A stretch of DNA of 64,000 nt from Chitinophaga niabensis (GTDB lineage Bacteria; Bacteroidota; Bacteroidia; Chitinophagales; Chitinophagaceae), in NCBI RefSeq assembly GCF_900129465.1, contig NZ_FSRA01000002.1, positions 434,001-498,000 on the forward strand, read 5' to 3'. The position numbers and the translations under genes are program-made. This document shows positions 55,949 to 64,000 of this stretch, piece after piece. The notes under the pieces are model-generated. The model ran no database searches. It worked only from the letters and a program-made list of their open reading frames with translations, and was not told where the DNA came from. How positions within the stretch are numbered: the first letter of the stretch is position 1; each line of letters opens with the position of its first letter.

Positions 55949-58021
55949 ATGTCAGACAACAAATTTAAACCCTTCGTTGCGCCTGAAGTGAAGATGAAAG
56001 AATTGACCCTCAAGTCCATCCTCCTGGGATGCCTTGCCGGTGTGATATTTGGCGCCGCAACTGTATACCTGGCCCTCAAAGCAGGTTTGACTGTTTCCGC
56101 GTCTATCCCTATTGCCGTGATCGCTATCACGCTGGGCCGCAAGTTCTTCAAAACCACCATTCTCGAAAACAACATTATTCAAACAACAGGTTCTGCGGGT
56201 GAATCCATTGCCGCAGGCGTGGTATTCACTTTACCGGGATTCCTCTTCCTTTCCGCCAATGAAATGGGCGTAAGCGGCGGGGAGTCCTATTTCGATTACC
56301 TGACCATCCTGATACTGGCCATTTTCGGAGGTATCCTGGGCACCCTCATGATGATACCGCTCCGGCGTTCCCTCATTGTGAAAGAGCATGATACCCTTCC
56401 CTATCCTGAAGGAACAGCCTGCGGTTCTGTATTGAAAGCAGGTGAAAAAGGCGGGGAGTTTGCCAAAACGGCCTTCATGGGCCTTGGCTTTGCATTGGTA
56501 TATGCCATCCTGCAAAGGGTATTGCACGTGATCGTGGAAACCCCCACTTTCCTGACCAAACAAGCTAATAAAGTATTCCCTTCCGCCAGGCTGAGTGGAG
56601 ATATTACACCGGAATACCTGGGGGTGGGTTATATCATCGGGCCGAGGATCGCGGGGGTATTGGTAGCAGGTGGCGTACTTTCCTGGCTCTGCCTCATTCC
56701 TTTACTGGCATCTGTAGTACCCGGTGAAGTGATTGCTTCACAATTGGTGAAACTAGGGCTCCTGGCCAGTTTGGACACTCCAGGCGGGAGTGGGAACTGG
56801 GACCCTCTTACCCGTACTTTCGGTAATTACTCCGGAGCCATTTACCAGGCATATGTGAAACAGATCGGTGCCGGCGCTGTGGCTGCAGGTGGTATCATTA
56901 CCCTCATCAAAACCATCCCTACCATTATATCTTCTTTCAAAGACAGTATCGGCTCCCTGAAAGAAAAACAGGAAGGTGGTGCAGAAGTACCAAGAACGGA
57001 AAGGGATATCTCTTTCAAGTTCGTGATCTTCGGCAGTCTTGCCCTGATCGTGCTGATGGCATTATTACCACAGATCCCTGGAGAATCTATCTGGAACAAA
57101 CTCCTGATAGGCCTGCTGGTAGTGATCTTTGGCGCTTTCTTCGTAACCGTGAGCAGCCGCATCGTAGGTTTGATCGGCAGCAGTAATAACCCTATTTCCG
57201 GGATGACCATTGCCACCATTATGGGTACCTGCCTGATCTTCATGGCAGTAGGATGGACCGGGAAAGTGTATGAACCCATGGCCCTGGTGGTAGGAGGTAT
57301 GATCTGTATCGCCGCAGCCAATGCAGGGGCTACTTCACAGGACTTAAAATCAGGATATATCGTTGGCGCCACACCAAAGAACCAGCAAATTGCGTTATTT
57401 ATCGGCGCGATCGTTTCTTCCCTGGTGATTGGCTGGACGGTGCATATATTGGATACCCCCACCACGGAAATGGTGCAAAATGGCATCCACCACGCCATCG
57501 GAACAGAAAAACTGGCGGCTCCACAGGCTACTTTGATGGCCACCCTTATTAAAGGTATCCAGGGTAACAACCTGGATTGGCAGTTTGTGCTGGTAGGCGT
57601 GTTCATTGCCATTACACTGGAACTCTGCGGCATAAAATCTTTGTCTTTTGCCGTAGGGGTATATCTTCCACTCGCCACTACTTTGCCTATCTTTGTAGGA
57701 GGTGCCATCCGTGGATTGGTAGAATGGAAACAGAAACGCTCTGGTATTAAACAAACTGCTGAAGAAGAGGAACTGGGCAAGGGCAATCTCTTTGCCACAG
57801 GGCTTGTAGCAGGAGGTGCAGTTGCCGGGGTACTTGTTGCCGTGTTATCTGTAAATGAAAACGTAGCGGCTTCGCTGCAATCCATCAGTGCGGAACATGG
57901 CCTTTCCAATGTGCTAGGCGATGGTGGTTACCAGGTACTGGGTGTACTCTTTTTCGCTGTCATGGGTTATGTGCTGTACCGGATAGGCAGGCAAAAACAG
58001 GCGCCAATAGACAATATTTAA
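55949..58021 (+). CDS. OPT-family oligopeptide transporter
   Basis: A large inner-membrane transporter of 690 residues, about 15 helices. The start (LTLKSILLGCLAGVIFGAATVYLALKAGLT, read with breaks) and the segments GSAGESIAAGVVFTLPG and PYPEGTACGSVL are typical of the bacterial OPT group that takes up oligopeptides. Siderophore-peptide uptake is possible for the wider family. It lies 12 bp before a lipoprotein gene. Confidence 0.93.
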   Translation: MSDNKFKPFVAPEVKMKELTLKSILLGCLAGVIFGAATVYLALKAGLTVSASIPIAVIAITLGRKFFKTTILENNIIQTTGSAGESIAAGVVFTLPGFLFLSANEMGVSGGESYFDYLTILILAIFGGILGTLMMIPLRRSLIVKEHDTLPYPEGTACGSVLKAGEKGGEFAKTAFMGLGFALVYAILQRVLHVIVETPTFLTKQANKVFPSARLSGDITPEYLGVGYIIGPRIAGVLVAGGVLSWLCLIPLLASVVPGEVIASQLVKLGLLASLDTPGGSGNWDPLTRTFGNYSGAIYQAYVKQIGAGAVAAGGIITLIKTIPTIISSFKDSIGSLKEKQEGGAEVPRTERDISFKFVIFGSLALIVLMALLPQIPGESIWNKLLIGLLVVIFGAFFVTVSSRIVGLIGSSNNPISGMTIATIMGTCLIFMAVGWTGKVYEPMALVVGGMICIAAANAGATSQDLKSGYIVGATPKNQQIALFIGAIVSSLVIGWTVHILDTPTTEMVQNGIHHAIGTEKLAAPQATLMATLIKGIQGNNLDWQFVLVGVFIAITLELCGIKSLSFAVGVYLPLATTLPIFVGGAIRGLVEWKQKRSGIKQTAEEEELGKGNLFATGLVAGGAVAGVLVAVLSVNENVAASLQSISAEHGLSNVLGDGGYQVLGVLFFAVMGYVLYRIGRQKQAPIDNI

Positions 58022-58033
58022 AATATCTTTCCT

Positions 58034-58546
58034 ATGCCAAAGAAATTAACCCTGTTAGCCGTAGCTGCATTTGCTTTACTGCTGGCAGCTTGTAAAGACG
58101 ACACGGATGTTACGCCAAAGCGTAAATTCATCTCTTTCAAGATGGATAATAAGGTAATGCTCTCCGAACAGATCCACCGGGCGTTCTATTCTCCCGGCGA
58201 TCTTACAGACGCTGACCCTACCAACGATCATTCAGAGATGCTGATCACGGGTTACAGCTATAACAGGGATGTTATCAATCTCCGGATCACGTCTCCGCTT
58301 CCGCAACTAACACCCGGCATTTATACGAATGCTGAGTTCGGCACGGAAATGATCATGGAAATGAATCCCTCGCTGGAGCTGGTAGGCGCAGATTATAACT
58401 TTGGCGACCTCTCTATCACCATCCACAGTATGAAGGATTCTGTAGTGGTAGGTGAGTTCAATGGCACCCTGGTGAGTATGGACGATGGATCGCTGAAAAC
58501 GATCTCGGATGGATACTTTAGAGTGATCTACAGGAATTACCCATAA
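58034..58546 (+). CDS. Lipoprotein of unknown function
   Basis: 170 residues, lipobox LLLAAC followed by KDDTDVTPKRK. The mature part is strand-rich (INLRITSPLPQLTPGIYTN, VVVGEFNGTLVS), with a jelly-roll or lipocalin look, and no known motif. It lies 12 bp after the OPT gene and is probably co-transcribed; an accessory role in peptide uptake is possible but unsupported. Confidence 0.75.
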   Translation: MPKKLTLLAVAAFALLLAACKDDTDVTPKRKFISFKMDNKVMLSEQIHRAFYSPGDLTDADPTNDHSEMLITGYSYNRDVINLRITSPLPQLTPGIYTNAEFGTEMIMEMNPSLELVGADYNFGDLSITIHSMKDSVVVGEFNGTLVSMDDGSLKTISDGYFRVIYRNYP

Positions 58547-58592
58547 AAAAAGAGCGGTCATCCATGGTTCGTCAGGGATGACCGCTCTGCTT
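58545..58592. terminator. Bidirectional intrinsic terminator
   Basis: A 13-bp stem (AGAGCGGTCATCC) with A-run on the left and T-run on the right. It lies between the converging lipoprotein and protease genes and can serve both. The stronger U-run is on the minus strand. Confidence 0.85.
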
Positions 58593-59513
58593 TTAAGCCG
58601 CTTTTTTCTCTGTGGGAGTTACCCTCAGTTCCAGTAAACGGTTCTGCCGGATCACGCGGATGTACTGGAATTGCCCGATCTTCTCCCTGTCCAGCTGACG
58701 GAATAGTGCATCGGATGTTTCTACCGGAAGATCATTGAAAGACACGATGATGTCCCCATCTATGATCCCTGCTTTCCCTGCCGGACTTCCAGCCTCTACC
58801 CCTGCTACAAAAAGTGCGCTCTTGTTCCTCAGCTCCAATCCACTGCGCAGTTTCGGAACCAGGTTGATCTGCTGCAACATCATACCCAGGTAAGCCCTTC
58901 TCACTTTGCCGGACTTCATCAGTTCTGCCGCTATCACCCGGGCTGTGTTAATACTGATCGCAAAACACAATCCCTGTGCCCCGCGGATCATAGCTGTGTT
59001 CACACCTATCACTTCTCCTTTATAATTGATCAGCGGCCCGCCGGAGTTTCCGGGATTCAAAGCCGCATCCGTTTGCACAAGGTCATCCATCAATCTGCCG
59101 GTTTCACTTAATAAGGAACGGCCCAGGGCACTTACCACGCCTGCAGTAACAGTATGTTGAAAGCCCATGGGGTTACCAATGGCAATCACCAGCTGACCGA
59201 TCTGCAATTCGTTGGTATCGCCAAGCTGCGCTGCCTGAAAATCGTAAGCGGTAGATTTAAGGATGGCAATGTCTGTATCCGGATCTTCTCCCGCCAGTGT
59301 AGCGGGATAAATTGTGCCGTCGTGCAGCATTACATTAAAGAAGCTGCCGTTGTGCACCACATGAGAGTTTGTAAATAAATAACCATCAGAAGAAAAGAAG
59401 AACCCCGAACCGGTTCCGGTCACTTTCCTTTGCGCATCCAGCCGTTCTATCTTAACAACTGACCTGCTTGCAGCTTCCACTGCGTGATGGATGATCTCAG
59501 AATATGCATCCAT
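58593..59513 (-). CDS. DegP/HtrA-like serine protease with one PDZ domain and no export signal
   Basis: A trypsin-like protease of 306 residues with the full triad: His51 (FTNSHVV), Asp81 (DPDTDIAIL) and Ser157 (NPGNSGGP). One PDZ domain occupies about residues 210-300 (AGVEAGSPAGKAGIIDGDIIVSFND). The start at 59513 lacks a signal peptide or membrane anchor; no hydrophobic N-terminus can be gained upstream because the protease domain begins within 15 residues. HtrA proteins are normally periplasmic, so this one is either cytoplasmic or exported in an unusual way. It is a single gene, divergent from the beta-lactamase. Confidence 0.9.
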   Translation of the reverse strand: MDAYSEIIHHAVEAASRSVVKIERLDAQRKVTGTGSGFFFSSDGYLFTNSHVVHNGSFFNVMLHDGTIYPATLAGEDPDTDIAILKSTAYDFQAAQLGDTNELQIGQLVIAIGNPMGFQHTVTAGVVSALGRSLLSETGRLMDDLVQTDAALNPGNSGGPLINYKGEVIGVNTAMIRGAQGLCFAISINTARVIAAELMKSGKVRRAYLGMMLQQINLVPKLRSGLELRNKSALFVAGVEAGSPAGKAGIIDGDIIVSFNDLPVETSDALFRQLDREKIGQFQYIRVIRQNRLLELRVTPTEKKAA

Positions 59514-59632
59514 ATAACCTCCTTCTTTATTCCCCTGTTATCGCATAAAACAAGCCACATGAAAAACTTGCCAAAATGACAGCAAAACGAATGAATGTTA
59601 TCGTTTAACTTCCCTTTTCAAATACTACATCC

Positions 59633-60541
59633 ATGAAATTCACTGTATTATCTGCTGCAGCCCTATTGATACTGGCCGCATGCCAAACGTCTGTAACCCG
59701 TTCTACCGCAGATGATTCCAAACTCCGCCAGCAGATCGCCGGAATAGCTGCTACCATAGATGGACAAGTTGGCGTATCCATCCGCAACCTCGATACCCGG
59801 GATACGGTCACGTTTAATGATTCCACCCATTACGTGATGCACAGTGTTTTCAAATTCCACATTGCCATGACTATCCTGCACCAGGTAGATCAGGGCAAAC
59901 TTCAACTGGAACAAAAGATCTATATCGATAAAAAATGGATGGTACCTGATACCTGGAGCCCGCTGCGGGATTCATTCCCTGCCGGCAATGCAGACGTTCC
60001 TTTATCCAAACTGCTAAGCCTGATGGTTTCACTAAGCGATAACATTGCCTGCGATGTGCTGATAGATCTGGCCGGAGGAGAGGGAGCCATCGATGAATAT
60101 ATTCACAGCCTTGGCGTGAAGGATATTGCCATTAAGGCCAGTGAAGCTAAAATGGCTTCTTCCTGGGATGTACAGTTCACTAACTGGAGTACCCCTACTG
60201 CTATGATTGAACTGCTGGAGATCCTGAACAAAGGCACTGCTTTGTCTGCAACCACCAATGCCTTCTTATGGAAGATCATGAAGGAAACCTCTACAGGGCC
60301 GAACAGGCTCAAAGGCCTGCTGCCAAAGGATGTGGTAGTGGCACATAAAACAGGAACTTCAGGTACCAAAGATGGTGTGCATGCTGCAACAAATGATGTA
60401 GGGATCATCTTCCTGCCGAATGGGCAAAAGCTGGCGATTGCAGTGTTTGTATTAATGAGCAAAGCAGATGATGCTGCGCGGGAAGGGGTGATCGCAAAGA
60501 TTGCAAAGGCAGCGTATGATGATGCAGTAGCTAAGAAGTAG
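59633..60541 (+). CDS. Class A (subclass A2-like) serine beta-lactamase, lipoprotein
   Basis: 302 residues. The lipobox LILAAC puts Cys17 at the mature end, so the enzyme is likely membrane-anchored. The catalytic Ser71 and Lys74 (HSVFKF), Ser-Asp-Asn at 135-137, the omega-loop Glu171 in SEAKMA, and Lys-Thr-Gly at 239-241 are all present. The SExxMA form of the omega loop is that of the A2 group (CepA, CfxA, PER and the Chryseobacterium enzymes), not of TEM. It hydrolyses beta-lactams; the spectrum cannot be read from sequence. It appears to be a chromosomal gene with no mobile flanks. Confidence 0.9.
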   Translation: MKFTVLSAAALLILAACQTSVTRSTADDSKLRQQIAGIAATIDGQVGVSIRNLDTRDTVTFNDSTHYVMHSVFKFHIAMTILHQVDQGKLQLEQKIYIDKKWMVPDTWSPLRDSFPAGNADVPLSKLLSLMVSLSDNIACDVLIDLAGGEGAIDEYIHSLGVKDIAIKASEAKMASSWDVQFTNWSTPTAMIELLEILNKGTALSATTNAFLWKIMKETSTGPNRLKGLLPKDVVVAHKTGTSGTKDGVHAATNDVGIIFLPNGQKLAIAVFVLMSKADDAAREGVIAKIAKAAYDDAVAKK

Positions 60542-60559
60542 CGTAACACTATACATCAA

Positions 60560-60593
60560 GAAGCCGCCCCAATGATGGGGCGGCTTCTTTTTT
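60560..60593 (+). terminator. Intrinsic terminator after the beta-lactamase
   Basis: An 11-bp perfect stem (GAAGCCGCCCC) with a 6-base loop and a run of T's, 19 bp past the stop; it also lies near the end of the converging DUF1501 gene. Confidence 0.9.
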
Positions 60594-60623
60594 CATAAGC
60601 ATTATTCAAGGTTTTTCAACAAA

Positions 60624-61823
60624 TTATATGAATGATAAATGTTCGTATTGTTTCTTGAGGATAGCCTGATCATCTGCTCCCAGCCACTTCTTCAGCAGCG
60701 TAGCATACACGTTCTTAAAATCCACTTTATACTGCAGGTCCCCATCCTGCAGATTACCCAGGTCCGGCCCCTCATTCAGCACTCCTTTCTGCTGCAATCC
60801 ACCACCAATCAGGAACATATTGTTCGCTGTTCCATGATCTGTTCCACCACTCGCATTCTGCCCTACACGGCGGCCGAATTCAGAGAAGGTCATCACCAGT
60901 ACATCCTTAAAACGATCATTCTTTTTCAGATCAGTAGTGAACACCTGCAATGCATCGCTCAGCTGCTCAAACAATCTTTGCTGCTGTTGCTGCTGCCCTA
61001 CGTGCGTATCAAAACTACCATGTGAAACATAGTAAACACTGGTATTGATATCCGTCATGATCAGCTCCGCAATGGTTTTCATATTGCGGCCTAACTCAGT
61101 GGTGGGGTAAGATTCTTTGCTTTTATATGTTTTGAACTGTTGCTGGATGTATGCTGCAGAAGAAATAGTTTCTGCCATTGTTTTGTAAAGATAGCCCACA
61201 TTCTGATGTTCATCATCATGCTTCTGCTTATCCAGCAGCTCTTTGAAATAACGGTCGTTACTGGCGCCGAACAAACGTTGCGGATCAGTGAGTGCCAGCC
61301 CTTTTACAGCATCTCCTTTTAAAGCCATGCTGAGTGTATCATCTATTTCCAGTGCCTGCGTGGGTTTATCACATCCTTTACATTGCGCATCCAGGTAACG
61401 GCCCAGCCAGCCGGTGCCCCAGTAATCTTTGGAATCACTGGCACTTTGCCAGATATCCATAGAACGGAAATGTGAGCGGTCCGGATTAGGATAGCCTACG
61501 CTATTGAGGATGCCCAATGCACCATCATCATACAGGGCTTTAAAACTTTTCAGTGCGGGATGGATACCCAGTTCATCGTTGAGCGCCAGAGCCTGCTCTC
61601 TTTTGATGCCAAGGGTAGGCCGCATTTTATAGTAAACATCGTTGCGGTATGGGATCACGGTATTGAGCCCATCGTTGCCGCCGGACAGCTGCACAACTAC
61701 CAATACTTTGTTGCCGGGAGGGACAAGGTTGCCCTGCTCCATAGCCTTCAGGAATTTAGGCAGCATCAGGCTGGCTGAAGCGAGTGAGCCTACTTGTAAG
61801 AACCTGCGTCTGTTAACTTGCAT
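60624..61823 (-). CDS. DUF1501 family protein with twin-arginine-like signal
   Basis: 399 residues from the ATG at 61823. The N-terminus (NRRRFLQVGSLASASLML) resembles a Tat signal. The DUF1501 pattern, an alkaline-phosphatase/sulfatase-like fold, is seen in VVVQLSGGNDGLNTVIP, SHFRSMDIWQSA, and TFSEFGRRVGQNASGGTDHGTANNMF (read with breaks). Enzymatic activity is not established for this family. It follows the DUF1800 gene by 17 bp, the usual pair in Bacteroidetes and other phyla, and the two probably act together outside the cytoplasm. Confidence 0.92.
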   Translation of the reverse strand: MQVNRRRFLQVGSLASASLMLPKFLKAMEQGNLVPPGNKVLVVVQLSGGNDGLNTVIPYRNDVYYKMRPTLGIKREQALALNDELGIHPALKSFKALYDDGALGILNSVGYPNPDRSHFRSMDIWQSASDSKDYWGTGWLGRYLDAQCKGCDKPTQALEIDDTLSMALKGDAVKGLALTDPQRLFGASNDRYFKELLDKQKHDDEHQNVGYLYKTMAETISSAAYIQQQFKTYKSKESYPTTELGRNMKTIAELIMTDINTSVYYVSHGSFDTHVGQQQQQQRLFEQLSDALQVFTTDLKKNDRFKDVLVMTFSEFGRRVGQNASGGTDHGTANNMFLIGGGLQQKGVLNEGPDLGNLQDGDLQYKVDFKNVYATLLKKWLGADDQAILKKQYEHLSFI

Positions 61824-61840
61824 AGTACTATGGATTTCGT

Positions 61841-63286
61841 TTAACACAATTGGTATTCCGGTGTGCTCATTACATCAATCGTAACTGTTTTGATGTAATT
61901 CTCACGGGTGGAACTATCCGAATATTTTTCCAGTAATTGTTTATTGATCGAAGTGTTTTTCAGCAACAGGGACTGCGCGATCTGATCTGCGAGCTGCTCT
62001 CTCGGCGTATCTGCAAATTCCTTCAGGTAAGGGTCCCAGTCTACTTTCGCATTCACCCTGCGCGCATATTGCTTCTTGAGGAACTCATTCACCTGCATCG
62101 TCATTTTATAGTTGGAGCCCTCTCCCATTTCCGGTGTGATCTCTTTAGGACGGATATTAAATTCCTGCGAATACAAAATGATCTGTGGCACCCGCATGCG
62201 GAACATCAGGCTTGAACTGTCTATCCAGCTGCGTCCTCCAGGCCAGCCGGCTACGTTGGGAGGATAGAATAATACCTGGCCCATCACACGTTGAAACACC
62301 AGCATGGCCTCTTCCTGTTCAAATTGCATGGGAATGGATTTACGCAATCCTACCAGTAATTCAACGGGAGATTTGATCTTACTGCCAATGTTCTTTTCTT
62401 CGTAGAACCAGTCCGCTAAAAAGATCTCCTGCATTAAAGCACGCAGGTCGTAATTAGAATGATAGAATTTATCGGCGAGTTTATTTACATGCGCTTCGTT
62501 CACTTCTTCGTTTACGAAGTAGCGGTAGATCTTGGTGGTGATGTATTTTGCAGTTTGCTTTTGTTCCAGCAGAATGGCAATTACATCATCCCCATCAAAC
62601 TTACCGGTTTTGCCCAGCAGGGTTTTATCTCCTTCATCATGGAAATTCTTCCTGAACTTAAACTGCCCTACTTCATCATACCCCCAGCCCGTAAAAGCCC
62701 TGGCCGCTTCTTTCACATCTGTTTCCGTATAATTGCCACGGCCCATGGTGAATAATTCCATCACTTCACGGGCGAAATTTTCATTCGGTTTTTGTTTACG
62801 GTTCTGCTGGTTATTGAGGAAGGCCAGCATAGCAGGTGTTTTAGATACTTCCCGCAGCAGGTCCCCGAAATTGGACAGTCCATGCTGGCGGATCACCTGC
62901 AGCAATTGTTGATTGTACAACACATTCTGGGTACGGCAGGCAAAATGGCCGTGCCAGAAGAGCGCCATTTTTTCCCTTAGCGGGTGTGGGTTATTGATCA
63001 TAGAATGCGTCCACATCACATTCAGGTCTTTGATGCCGTCCGTATTCATACGCTGTACTGCCCTGCGTTCTTCAGCACCCATATTACGCTGGCGCTGGTA
63101 ATCCGGCAGGTCTGTTTCATCAATCACTTTTACGGGATCGAGTGCAGCAGCTTCAGGGCCAAGGATCAGTTTTCGTACTACTTCCTTCCTTTTTTTCTTT
63201 GCCCAGGAATTGATCACGGGGAGGCTTTCGCCAAATCCGGCTCTCCAGGCAAGGTGCTGCAATTGTGTTTGTTCTGAAACAGCCAT
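61841..63286 (-). CDS. DUF1800 family protein
   Basis: 481 residues from the ATG at 63286. It is recognised by HLAWRAGFG near the start, REKMALFWHGHFA, ENFAREVMELFTMGRGNYTE and FTGWGYD, all DUF1800 landmarks. No signal peptide is visible. Function is unknown in the family; it is nearly always next to a DUF1501 gene, as here. It has no recognised promoter element. Confidence 0.92.
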   Translation of the reverse strand: MAVSEQTQLQHLAWRAGFGESLPVINSWAKKKRKEVVRKLILGPEAAALDPVKVIDETDLPDYQRQRNMGAEERRAVQRMNTDGIKDLNVMWTHSMINNPHPLREKMALFWHGHFACRTQNVLYNQQLLQVIRQHGLSNFGDLLREVSKTPAMLAFLNNQQNRKQKPNENFAREVMELFTMGRGNYTETDVKEAARAFTGWGYDEVGQFKFRKNFHDEGDKTLLGKTGKFDGDDVIAILLEQKQTAKYITTKIYRYFVNEEVNEAHVNKLADKFYHSNYDLRALMQEIFLADWFYEEKNIGSKIKSPVELLVGLRKSIPMQFEQEEAMLVFQRVMGQVLFYPPNVAGWPGGRSWIDSSSLMFRMRVPQIILYSQEFNIRPKEITPEMGEGSNYKMTMQVNEFLKKQYARRVNAKVDWDPYLKEFADTPREQLADQIAQSLLLKNTSINKQLLEKYSDSSTRENYIKTVTIDVMSTPEYQLC

Positions 63287-63394
63287 ATGCAAAAGAATTT
63301 ATAGATAGTGAGACGTACTAATGCATGCAAAGTTTAACCGGGGCGTCCCGATTACACTAAAAAGTACAAAATTCGTTCCAGAGGGGTGGGAAAT

Positions 63395-64000
63395 TTAATA
63401 AACGTTCATGTTCCTGTCGATCTCCAGCGCCCAGGCATGGATACCGCCGGTTACATTAAATACCTCGTTAAAACCAGATTGCACTAACTGCTGTGCCACA
63501 GCTTTGCTGCGCATTCCATGGTGGCAGATCACGGCAACGGGTTTCTTTTTGGCCAGGCCGGCAATGGAAGCTTCGATCCTGCGCATAGGGATATGGAGCG
63601 CCCCATCTATATGGCAGATCTCCCATTCTTCTTTTTCGCGTACGTCTACCAGTTGAAAATCAATGCCCTGCTCCAGCCATTGTTGTAACTCTTCCACAGA
63701 AAGGTGCTGCATATGCTGCGGATCGCAAACACTATCGCCATAACTTTCCTGTAATTCGCTGATCTTGTGGTTGGCGGGGATATTCTGAAAAGTAAAGATC
63801 TGATGGGTATTATCCAGGATATTGATCGTTAACAACTGATTGGCCAGCGGCTCCCCGATATGGCAGATCACTTTTACAGCTTCATTAGCCTGGTAGCAAC
63901 CTACTATTCCGGGTAATATACCTAATACCCCCACTGCATTACAATCGGGGGCAATACCTGGTTCAGGGAAAAGACAGCGGTAAGTGGCACTGCCCTGGTA
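63395..64000 (-). CDS. MoeB/ThiF-type adenylyltransferase-rhodanese fusion, C-terminal part (runs off the window)
   Basis: The open frame enters from beyond 64000. The first 70 or so residues here are the end of an E1-like ThiF/MoeB domain: TYRCLFPEPG, then GVLGILPGIVGCYQANEAVKVI. A rhodanese domain covers the last 105 residues, with active-site Cys in ICHHGMRSKAV and an ending GGIHAWALEID. Such fusions adenylate and then thiolate a small carrier protein (MoaD or ThiS-like) for molybdopterin or thiamine synthesis. The ATP-binding N-terminal part is outside the window, so which pathway is served cannot be said. Confidence 0.88.
   Translation of the reverse strand, partial: YQGSATYRCLFPEPGIAPDCNAVGVLGILPGIVGCYQANEAVKVICHIGEPLANQLLTINILDNTHQIFTFQNIPANHKISELQESYGDSVCDPQHMQHLSVEELQQWLEQGIDFQLVDVREKEEWEICHIDGALHIPMRRIEASIAGLAKKKPVAVICHHGMRSKAVAQQLVQSGFNEVFNVTGGIHAWALEIDRNMNVY

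Noticed and set aside
56842..57909. A 355-codon open frame opposite the OPT transporter
   Set aside because: It is antisense to a clear membrane transporter, and its Pro/Thr/Ser-rich translation mirrors codons for the hydrophobic helices. No independent support.
1..64000. tRNA, rRNA, riboswitch, insertion sequence, integrase or prophage genes
   Set aside because: The intergenic regions are short and no cloverleaf, transposase or phage gene was recognised. A covariance-model search was not possible by eye, so small RNAs cannot be excluded.

Overview
The window looks like chromosome of a Bacteroidetes bacterium of the Chitinophagaceae type, probably Chitinophaga or a close relative. The evidence is a type IX secretion (T9SS) PorP/SprF protein next to a giant cargo with a gliding-motility type C-terminus, several TonB-dependent receptors (one with a carboxypeptidase-regulatory-like plug extension), many short lipoproteins whose mature end reads CKK or CSK, the DUF1501/DUF1800 pair, a PER/CGA-like class A2 beta-lactamase, and repeated TAnnTTTG -7 promoter elements, which are the Bacteroidetes consensus. 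No rRNA, tRNA, CRISPR array, phage or insertion sequence was seen.

Layout. 1-4.2 kb (minus): the start of a TonB-dependent receptor, an OmpA/PD40 protein and a PorP/SprF protein. 4.2-17.9 kb (minus): one gene of about 4550 codons, a modular surface protein with a SprB-like repeat, five PKD-like repeats, about 28 DUF11 repeats and a T9SS type B sorting domain. 18.2-22.5 kb (minus): F-type ATP synthase genes atpB-E-F-H-A, without atpG, atpD or atpC. 22.7-26.9 kb (minus): an MsbA-like ABC exporter and a secreted protein of unknown function with a His/Cys pair. 27.2-31.7 kb (plus): a PhoB/PhoR-type two-component system, then six tandem small lipoproteins.

31.7-40.9 kb reads like a phosphate-uptake neighbourhood: an OprP/OprO-like porin, a beta-helix-like lipoprotein with a TonB-dependent receptor, a 132-residue unknown, an LpxH-like phosphatase, and DUF47 with a Pit transporter. 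Three promoters here carry 7-bp repeats of the ATGTTAA/TTAACAT type at an 11-bp period, placed 19 bp upstream of a TAnnTTTG-like element. This resembles PhoB/PhoP boxes and is the most interesting non-coding signal in the window. A weaker version precedes DUF47-pit, and a still weaker one precedes the response regulator.

41-44 kb (plus): rfbA, galE and a transketolase C-terminal half. 44.1-45.8 kb (plus): an ECF sigma factor, a probable anti-sigma factor and a Spy/LTXXQ-like periplasmic protein. 45.8-52.7 kb (minus): the rod-shape operon mreB-mreC-mreD-mrdA-rodA with an MBL-fold hydrolase and an NTF2-like protein at its tail. 52.8-54.1 kb (minus): purD. 54.3-58.5 kb (plus): POT and OPT peptide transporters and a lipoprotein. 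58.6-63.3 kb: a DegP-like protease without an export signal, a class A2 beta-lactamase, and the DUF1501/DUF1800 pair. The window ends inside a MoeB/ThiF-type enzyme fused to a rhodanese domain.
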